Of a stretch of DNA of 64,000 nucleotides, positions 56,551 to 64,000 are shown one piece after another. Source of the DNA: Lactuca virosa (Eukaryota > Streptophyta > Magnoliopsida > Asterales > Asteraceae). Location of the stretch: positions 24,465,813 to 24,529,812 of the forward strand of contig CAKMRJ010003334.1 in assembly GCA_928212115.1 (NCBI GenBank), in the 5' to 3' direction. The notes under the pieces are model-generated. The model was given only the letters and a program-made list of their open reading frames with translations. It was not told where the DNA came from and did not search any database. A program made the translations under genes and the position numbers. Within the stretch, counting starts at the first letter, position 1; every line of letters starts with the position of its first letter.

Positions 56551-58378
56551 TCATATCCATAAATCACATTTGGAGAACTTTACACAAAAAAAATTCCTTT
56601 TTTTACCACTCATAATACTTTTTATATTTTGATCTTTTTGGAAATAAAAAGTATGTTAGACTTCCTTGACACTTCGATCTGCCTAGGATTGGACTTCGAA
56701 GCCCGTGTTAGTCAAAGTACTAATGTGCCTTATACAAGATGACCACCGAGGATGTATGAAAACATGAGATGCAGACATGGCTCAATATATGGGCGAGATG
56801 GATTGAATCCCAAGTTATCAAATATGAATATGCATCAATTTAGACAAATAAGTAATAGTATATATTAGTTTGGCCCAAAAAATTTAGGCCTATAGAGAGG
56901 CTATGGATTTCTATCGACACAAACAACACTGGAGGCAATGACACAAGGCGTGGTCACAAAAATATGAAATAATTGAAGCCACCTAACATATTGAGAGTTG
57001 TAATCGACATTTATGATTCTTTGATTGTCAATTGACACCTAGAAAAACGAACTTTGTGGAAGACCGAGGAGTAAAATGTCATCTCTAAATCGACTAAATC
57101 CCGATTTCTAAATCTGATTTCTTTTTTATGATTTTCTCTTATTTCTGATTCCTAAGTTGGCGATTTGTGTGAGTTTGATTTCGAACTAATATTGTCAATC
57201 TCCTATTTCTCATTCACAATTATGATTTCCTTTATTATCTTCTTTTTTTATAACTAATCTGATTCGGTATTTCTTTGACTTGGAGTTCGGAGCCTTCAAT
57301 TAAGGAGGTATTTTTAACATCCTCAAAAGTTTGAATTACAAGTTATAACATGTATGTGTTAAGTTGCATGAATTAGTAAATGTAAGGGATGTGAACGTTG
57401 ATTATTATGATATAAATAATGTGTACCTTATGTTTATGGAAATATAAGTGCAAATGTAGATCTTTTTATCAAAAATAATCTACTAGAAAGTTGTATTTGA
57501 CTCGAATACAAATATGTGATATAAAGATCACAAAAATATGAGTTAGTATAAAGAATTTATGGCTATTTGAAGTTTGATGGTAAAGTATGTTGCATAAAAA
57601 CAAGGAATAAGATTAAAATGACTTGTGTTGTAAAACATGACATGTGTTGTGAAACAAGATCCATGGTGTGAAACAAGGTTGTGTTAGAGGGTCGAAGTCG
57701 TAAAAATCATATTTAATGAAGTATGATGCTATTTATGGTACTTTTGCAAATAAGTTGGTGAAACGCGGGTTGTGTTCAAAGTTTGAACCCCAAAAAATGC
57801 ATTATATCATGTGTAATACCGATCCAAGCTTCTCATTTCACATATACACACTTTTGGAAAAGCATCTAAGGGGTATTTCCAAGGCTCTAGACCACCAAGT
57901 TGAAGTTGTATCCAAGAATCTTCGAGAGAATCAAGAATCAAAGTTCTACAACTTGGATTAAAGGTATCATCTTCTTCTTAGCAAGCTTAGATGAACTTTC
58001 ATAGCGGAATTGAAGAATGTACACATACATATACACAAATACTCAAGAACATACACATACACACATAAAACACATATTCAATAACACACACATACACTCA
58101 AGAATTTCATACCTAATAAACACAAACCCACCATAATCGAAACACACATAAACCGAAAATAAAATCTATATCAAAATCAGATTTGTAACACACATGCAAT
58201 CTTCATCCTCTTCAACCCAGAACTCAAGTTTCAAAAAGTACACCATAACCAGAAAGTTGAGATTCATATTCATGAATTTGAAATAGTTTTTCTTGTTCTT
58301 TCATCCATAGATTGACGAGGTTTAAAAATCGAGCTTCAATAGTTCTATTAGAACCTAAAGTCAAGGTTGCGAGCCTAT
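56551..58378. other. Unassigned AT-rich DNA
   Basis: No gene supported. An 81-residue ORF at 57716-57961 has no recognizable domain. Bases 58020-58110 hold loose ACACATA repeats. Part may be decayed LTR sequence belonging to the relic at 55000-56550. Confidence 0.4.
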
Positions 58379-58685
58379 TGTAACAACCCAAAAACCAGGA
58401 TAAAATTTTTCATTTTAAAACAAGAGTTACAATCATCACATTATTCCAAAACCATCACTTAATAACAATGTCAAATCATCATAGTACAATATCAAAAAGT
58501 GCGGAAAATAGTGAGGAGAGAATGTTGTGCCATCACGTTGGGCCCTTCCCCTTAGTACTGGAAGTACCTGAAACCACAAATATAAACTGTAAGCAAAAGC
58601 TTAGTGAGTTTCCCCAAAGTAACACATACCAAACATAAATAAGTTAGTGCTATGGGTCAAACCATAGTCTTACAAGTAATTTCCT

Positions 58686-58815
58686 GCCGAGGGCCAAATC
58701 CCGGTCTTCCATACAGTTGCCAGTAGCCAGAACCTGGTCTTTCATACAGATGCTAGGGGCCATATCCTGGTCTTTCATATATTTGCCAGGGGCCAAATCC
58801 TGGTCTTTCATACAC
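58686..58815. repeat. Tandem array of about 35-bp units in Gypsy-C LTR
   Basis: Four imperfect copies of GCCAGGGGCCAAATCCTGG plus TCTTTCATACA. The array lies about 310-440 bp from the LTR 3' end. Confidence 0.88.
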
Positions 58816-59987
58816 ATATCACAAATATAGCTAGCATCCTATGCCATAGATAATGGGCCGACCTTGGTGCCTTCGACCCATTGATACAGTGAGAAAACTC
58901 GTCTCAGTCAGCTGATAAATAACTAAATGCTCAACTACCGAACCGTAAGATCCCACACTGAACACAAACAAATCACCCTAATCAGAAATAGGTTATAAAC
59001 CATAACCGTGGGCCTAAACCCAATCCATACCCCTAAGATAAAACCCATTTTACCCTTCCTATAATGGGCCTAACCAAACTTGGCCCAATAACACAATAAT
59101 GGACCCCAATGCCCAAAAAGGCCCAACTCATGAAACTTAAAGCCCACTAACGAAATCCTAAGGCCCATTCAAGCATCAAACAGTCCAAGGACCAAAATCT
59201 AACCAAGGCCCAAAAGTCCAAAGCCCAACCGAAGACCAAAAGCCCAAGGAAAGCCTCTGCGAAGCGTACGCTCGGCGTACACGTTGTATGCTTGGTATAA
59301 TCAAACACCCACTAGTACGTGCGGCGTTCCCCTTGGTACGCCCAACGTACTGGGTTGTTTACTACCTTAAGTCATTTAGTGCTTAATCCTTTCAGCCATT
59401 AGGTCCAACTTTCAGATCTCGTCCATTTTAGGGTTCTAATACATAAAGTCGGCAACTTTATACCTTAACATGTCTTAATGTAACCCAACATCCATTTTTG
59501 TCCAACAATACTCATAATAAGGACTTAAACTCTTGTGTGGGCCAATAACAACCATTAAGATGATATTTTTATGTATCTATAACATCAAAGGGACTGAGAT
59601 CTAACACCTCTAACTCCCGGAGTTGCCTAACTCGCAAAGAGAACCCATGGGACCAAATAAAGCTCATAAACAAGCCCTAAACTCTAACTATAAAAATGAA
59701 TCATGAAGGTAAGAACTTTATACCATCTCTAGCTCCCAAAGTTGATGAAGACTCTAGATCTAGAAGCTCAACCTCAACAAATGCTTGGTCTCCAAGTTCC
59801 TTCTTCTTGAATACACAAAACAATGCCACAAAATCACTTCTAATGCCCAAAAATACTCAAAGGATGAAATAGGGTTTCAATGGGACGTAATGAAGAGTGG
59901 AGGCTGATGAGGATAGGTGTCCAAAGTCCATAATGACGTTTAAATAGGGCTCATGCCCTAAAAAATTAGGGTTTGGTCTTGGCTGTC

Positions 59988-60089
59988 ATACGCCCCGTGT
60001 ACACCACGTACGCTCATCATACGTGGTTAAGTTCCCCGAATCCAAACACGCATGTACGCTAAGCATTCCAAATGTAAGCCCAACGTATG
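59988..60089 (-). promoter_or_regulatory. Gypsy-C U3 palindromes upstream of the TATA box
   Basis: Variants of TACGCCCAACGTA occur at about 59988, 60007, 60050 and 60073, some 40-150 bp upstream of the TATA-like box on the element strand. Further copies (59264-59280, 59336-59350) lie downstream of it. Function inferred only. Confidence 0.6.
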
Positions 60090-60176
60090 AGGGACCATTT
60101 TTGCAAGATTTTCAAACTTAAAGGACCAAACAAGAACATACCTGGAATCGAATGTTACGAATCTCCCCGACTTGAA

Positions 60177-60620
60177 TTAGACTTCATCTTCGAAGTCTGC
60201 TAATGCAAACAAGTCAGGGTAGTGCTCCCTCATCTCGCCCTCCGTCTCCCACGTCCACTCAGAGCCCTTTCGGTGCTGCCATTGCACCTTCACCAGATTC
60301 ATTACCTTATTATGCAGAGTATTAGTTTTCCTGTTGAGAATAGCAATCGGCCTCTCCACGTAATTCAGGCGCTCATCAACCTGAATATTATCCAACGAAA
60401 TCAGTGCTGAATCATCGGCTACATACTTCTGCAACTGAGACATGTGGAAAGTGTTATGGATCTGACTGAGCTCCGCATGCAAGTCCAGCCGGTATATAAC
60501 CCTGCCCACTCGGGCGGTAATCTTGAAATGACCAATAAACAGGGGGCCCAACTTGCCCCGCTTCGGAAACCGGATGACACCTGTCCAAGGTGACACCTTC
60601 AGTAACACCAAGTCCCCCAC
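60177..60620 (-). pseudogene. Gypsy-C integrase C-terminal domain
   Basis: A clean 147-residue frame: GDLVLLKVSPWTGVIRFPKR, FIGHFKITARVGRVIYRLDL, IHNTFHMSQLQKYVADDSAL and GSEWTWETEGEMREHYPDL. This is the C-terminal DNA-binding fold plus chromodomain-like tail of Tekay/Del integrases, ending LADFEDEV just before the PPT. Its start methionine is internal to Pol. The frame is intact, but it is detached from the core by a frameshift between 60620 and 60830. Confidence 0.92.
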
Positions 60621-60829
60621 CTGAAACTCAAGGTCTGAATGACGTCTATCAGCATAACTCTTCTGTTAAATCTGTGTGAATCGCAACCTGTCGTGCACCT
60701 TCTGAATCAACTTTGTGGTCTTAAGAACCACTTCGGTGCTTCACATGAATTGATGACCAACCTCGCCCCAAACAAACCGGGGTCCTGCACCTCCTCCCAT
60801 ACAACATCTCAAATGGTGGTTGGTCAATA

Positions 60830-61496
60830 CTAGCATGATAATGGAAGGTAAGTATCCCAACTCCCTCGAAAATCCAACACACAAACCCGAAGCATATCCT
60901 CGAGCGTTTGGATTATCCGCTTGCGGTGGCCATCGATATGAGGGTGGTATGTTGTACTGGAATGCAACTGAGTACCCAAATCCTCATGAAACTTCCTCAA
61001 AAACTTGGAGGTGAAGCGAACATCCCGGTCCGAGACCACCGAAACTAGCACCCTGTGCCGAACTACCACCTCCCAGACATAAATATTAGTTAGCTTCTCT
61101 ACGGATCTGATCTCGAAAATCAGGATAAAATACGTACTATTGGTCAATCTGTCCATACTGGCCCAGATAGAATCAACACCCACGTGTTGTCCTAGGCAAT
61201 TTTGTGATGAAATCCATAGTGATCTCCTCTCACTTCCATATAGGAATGGGTAACAGTTGCACCTTGTTGTGGGGTCTCTAATGCTCGGCCTTCACTTTCT
61301 TGCAAGTCAAGCATCGCTCGAAAAACCAAGCTATCTCCCTTTTCATACAAGTCCACCAATAACCCAACCTCAAATCCATGTACATCTTTGTGGCCCCTGG
61401 ATGGATAGAAAACTTTGACTTATGCGCCTCCTCCAGCACCGTCTGTCTCACGCCACCTGATGTCGGGACCCAAAATCTACCACACTGAGTCAACAA
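60830..61496 (-). pseudogene. Gypsy-C integrase zinc finger and catalytic core
   Basis: Frame 61278-61496 has EEAHKSKFSIHPGATKMYMD, LGYWWTCMKREIAWFFERCL and TCKKVKAEH, the HHCC finger. Frame 60830-61183 has IWASMDRLTNSTYFI with the first D, SVVSDRDVRFTSKFLRKFHE with the second D, and HIDGHRKRIIQTLEDML, where the usual DGQSERTIQ is changed so that the catalytic E appears replaced by K. A frameshift lies between them (61184-61277). Integration activity is therefore lost. Confidence 0.88.
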
Positions 61497-62241
61497 TGTA
61501 ACGCCCGTAGATCCGAGCTAGTCAATTTAGAGATAATAGGGGTCGAAAACGACTTTTCGACAAATAATTGTTTAGAATAAATAATCTTAACCAAGTTGTA
61601 GAATATGTCTCAAGGGTTCTGTTCATATAAAGAACGTCGAAATCCGAGTTATAACGAAGAAATTATGGCATGTCGAAGTTTTTCGGCAAAACCGGCACGA
61701 CAACGGGAGACGTAAATAGTGAATTTACGATGGATGACTTTTAAGCCTTATCGATCTAAACAAAAGTCGTAGTATACGTTAAACCGAGAGTGTCCATAAA
61801 AAGAACGCCCAAATCTGACTTCGTATGAGGAAGTTATGATTTTTCTAAGATTTGGCATAGCAGTGCAAGGCCCGAAACTCGAATTTTAGTTCGAGCGGTT
61901 TTAGGTCTACGCAAACTAAATGAGAGTTGAAGATCTCATTAATAGAAACTGAACGATAAAAATACAGACGAAAACGGAGTCCGTATGAAGGAGTTACGAA
62001 TTCTTCGCGGTCATTTAACAGTCTAATCTCCTCCTACTGTTAGAATTAAGATCGGTCGAGAATTAGCCGACGGAGTCTAAATGAAAGTTGTAGATCTTGT
62101 TTTTACCTACGTGTGGAAAAAAAGAACGTTGAAAACGGAGCTCGTATGTGAAAGTTATGAATTTTTGAAAATCGGCTGATTTCCACCCTGTGTGCGATGC
62201 CACGTGTCAGCACCAGGCTGTGTCTGGCTGTCTCCAGCGGG

Positions 62242-62297
62242 TCACGAAGTGAATTTATGTTTCACGAAGTGAAATGGCCTCCAGCCCCCTATAAATA
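62242..62297 (+). promoter_or_regulatory. Gypsy-F U3: two TTCACGAAGTGAA palindromes and TATA box
   Basis: TCACGAAGTGA (62242-62252) and TTTCACGAAGTGAAA (62260-62274) are perfect inverted repeats with a GAA centre. The TATA box CTATAAATAG follows 15 bp downstream (62290-62297). Confidence 0.75.
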
Positions 62298-63200
62298 GAG
62301 GTGTTGGGTGAAGCTCATTCCTCACACCTTCAAACTCTTCTTTCTCTCTATAGAACCTCTCTCTAACCCCCTAAACCCCCTAAAAAGCCTAGGGAACCCC
62401 CCTACCACGAGGCGGAAGCCCGGAGCGCCCGACGGCTCTGAGAAGAAGCGCCTTTCGGCTCGGGAACGCTGCTCCAGCGAAGCCCGGTTTTCGAGAAAAC
62501 CCGCTGTAAGTGAGCTATGCCTACCCTATCTTTAGTATAGCTTATGTTTCAATATAGTAATGTTATTAGGACATTATAAGGAGTATTTGGGCTATTATTA
62601 TGGGTTATATAAGTATTGTTTAAACGCTTATATAATAGTAATAATAACCAGACTATTAATTAGTCTCGGCGAATATTAGACTAAACTCAAGTGGTAATGA
62701 TACTAGGTTTTGTCCGAGGAAAATTGTGTTGAGAGTAACGAAGTGTTGTTCGAGTGCCGAGTCACCACCTTCTCGGGTGAGTGCATAGTTACTTTCATCT
62801 TACATATAGATATGAAGTATTTTATATAAATTACGTGCTATGTGTGTATATTATCTGAATACTTGTTGTCTATGCTGGATGAATGATTTTATACATGTTT
62901 TAAATGATTTAAACTGTATATTTATTTTATATCTACAAATATTTTGGGATAAAACATGGGTAGATGAAATAGTTGGTGTGTGATGAAATAAAATGATGAG
63001 AGATAGGTTATGATAGGAAGGTGATGATAATTATGTGAGGATAGATAGGTGATGATGAATCAGTGATGTAGGATGAAGGATACTATAACCTTGTCCGGAA
63101 ATTTGGAGATGTAGTCATCTACCAGAGTATAGATGGCGACCACAGAATATTATAGACAACCCCGTGGAAACACCAGCAGGCTCATAACCTGTAGGTGATG

Positions 63201-63392
63201 AATTACGAGTTCAGGCGATGTTGTAACTACGTATTCATGTGATGATACTCTAACCCTTACTATGAATTACGAGTCCAGGCGATGTTGTAACTACGTATTC
63301 ATGTGATGATACTCTAACCCTTACTATGAATTACGAGTTCAGGCGATGTTGTAACTATGTATTCATGCGATGATACTCCAATCCTTACTAGG
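63201..63392. repeat. 64-bp tandem array, three copies, in Gypsy-F LTR
   Basis: AATTACGAGTTCAGGCGATG with TTGTAACTACGTATTCATG and GATGATACTCTAACCCTTAC repeats at 63201, 63265 and 63329 with few changes. It lies about 600-790 bp before the LTR end. Confidence 0.95.
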
Positions 63393-63988
63393 AGCGTATT
63401 GAGGAAGTAATCCCCGAACCATTATTGCCTGTGTGATGTAGGCGATGATCCTTAGGAAAAGTCCTTAGGAACGAACATATAAGGAAATGCGATGTAAAGA
63501 TATGAGAGGTAAATACGATGTAGGAGATGAACCTTAAGGTAATACTTTAGGGAATATCAAATGAAGATAATGGGGATGGGTAATCGGGTTAATTGTTTAA
63601 CATGTATTATGTGAAGAAACAAGTTAACTATATTATTGTGGGTTGAAAACCCTATGTACTCACCAGGTTTCCCAACCTGACCCACTCAGTTTATTTATAT
63701 CACATGTGTTGATATGAAGTCACATTGAACTGAGAGATTAAGAAGATATAAATCACTAGTGATAATAAATGTAAGTTCTGTTTATGCTTATGTTTCTGTA
63801 TTGACGATGACATCCCAAATGTTTTAAAATGAATAAAAATAATTTCTTCGGAAATGCTTTGATAACATATTTATCATGTTTTACTGGGAACAAATTCCGC
63901 AACATTTTTATTAAAAGAGATACTCTGATTTTTATAAAGCATAAACAAAATCGGTCTTTTCTGGCCGTGAAAATGGGGATGTCGCTGT

Positions 63989-64000
63989 TGGTATCAGAGC
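63989..64000 (+). promoter_or_regulatory. Gypsy-F primer-binding site
   Basis: TGGTATCAGAGC, complementary to the 3' end of initiator-Met tRNA, two bases after the LTR end. It runs to the window edge. Confidence 0.93.

Larger units (their letters stand above)
58379..60159 (-). repeat. Gypsy-C 3' LTR (1781 bp)
   Basis: Plus-strand start TGTAACAACCC; the other end is AATGTTACG, where TGTTACA is expected (one terminal change). A TATA-like box (complement of TTTAAATAG) is at 59939-59947. A GGCCCAA-rich block (59030-59230) resembles that in Gypsy-B. Confidence 0.85.
58379..61496 (-). mobile_element. Gypsy-C: 3' part of a Tekay/Del-like gypsy element
   Basis: On the minus strand: integrase (61496-60177), PPT (complement of ATCTCCCCGACTTGAAT, 60161-60177) and 3' LTR (60159-58379). 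At 61497 it is cut by the Gypsy-F LTR, and the rest must lie beyond the window. Confidence 0.9.
61497..63986 (+). repeat. Gypsy-F 5' LTR (2490 bp)
   Basis: Starts TGTAACGCCCGTAG; ends GGGGATGTCGCT, where GTCACA is expected from Gypsy-D. It contains repeated phrases AAGAACGTCGAAATCCGAG and AAAAGAACGCCCAAATCTGA (variants at 61636, 61797, 62125), a TATA box and a tandem array. The 75-residue ORF at 62308-62535 is in the LTR leader and has no domain. Confidence 0.9.
61497..64000 (+). mobile_element. Gypsy-F: 5' LTR and PBS of an element continuing to the right
   Basis: The LTR (61497-63986) starts TGTAACGCCC, and TGGTATCAGAGC at 63989-64000 is a perfect initiator-Met tRNA site, so the interior must begin just outside the window. 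It interrupts the integrase of Gypsy-C. The last 200 bp match the Gypsy-D LTR end in the opposite orientation. Confidence 0.93.

Noticed and set aside
57716..57961. 81-residue ORF
   Set aside because: No recognizable motif, isolated in AT-rich DNA, no intron or promoter signals.
58686..58815. Regular short repeats considered as a CRISPR array
   Set aside because: Units are contiguous tandem copies without unique spacers, inside a plant LTR.
62308..62535. 75-residue ORF after the Gypsy-F TATA box
   Set aside because: Lies in the LTR leader; basic composition without domain; no support as a protein.

Overview
This window is eukaryotic nuclear DNA from a flowering plant. The evidence is two intron-split plant genes, Ty1/copia and Ty3/gypsy retrotransposons primed by initiator-Met tRNA, hAT, Harbinger and Helitron transposons, and an AT-rich background. 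The LTR-family style (kilobase-long gypsy LTRs with TACGCCCAGCGTA- or GACTCGTCGAGTC-like palindromes) recalls Asteraceae such as lettuce; that assignment is an inference from memory, not a measurement. There are no bacterial-type operons, no CRISPR array and no rRNA gene.

Layout. 1-8122: a frameshifted copia element on the minus strand (Copia-1; its left LTR is outside the window) inserted in the leader of a second minus-strand copia element (Copia-2). 8123-11191: non-coding DNA with one arm of a long-inverted-repeat transposon and a half hAT element. 11192-12071: an apparently intact three-exon CASP-like (CASPL4-type) membrane-protein gene, minus strand. 12955-13914: a 480-bp tandem duplication. 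14427-20020: two long-inverted-repeat elements, the first carrying a degraded solo gypsy LTR (LTR-E). 20224-20687: a short hAT element with an 8-bp duplication. 20764-34646: the 3' end of a plus-strand gypsy (Gypsy-A) whose LTR is split by a complete but coding-degenerate minus-strand gypsy (Gypsy-B, 22320-32591). 34647-37911: an LTR fragment and a 2.7-kb non-coding LARD-like stretch ending in a PPT and LTR. 39339-46811: a minus-strand gypsy (Gypsy-D) with a perfect GATAC target duplication, only gag inside, and a Helitron and tRNA-derived pieces in one LTR. 47025-50882: a G/C-rich hAT MITE, a foldback repeat, a 5'-truncated LINE and a Harbinger ORF1 relic. 51610-53117: an apparently intact six-exon ubiquitin-conjugating enzyme gene (UBC7/UBE2G type), minus strand, with a Helitron just upstream. 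55000-56550: a very old gypsy pol relic. 58379-64000: a minus-strand gypsy (Gypsy-C) interrupted by a plus-strand gypsy LTR (Gypsy-F) whose primer-binding site is the last 12 bases of the window.

Only two ordinary host genes are supported (the CASP-like gene and UBC7). They sit as small islands in nested transposons and there is no sign that they work together. The most interesting signals are in the LTRs: family-specific short palindromes stacked just upstream of the TATA box, short tandem arrays at a matching downstream position in four gypsy families, and a conserved ACTCACYAR / TTNCAGG block shared by otherwise diverged gypsy LTRs.
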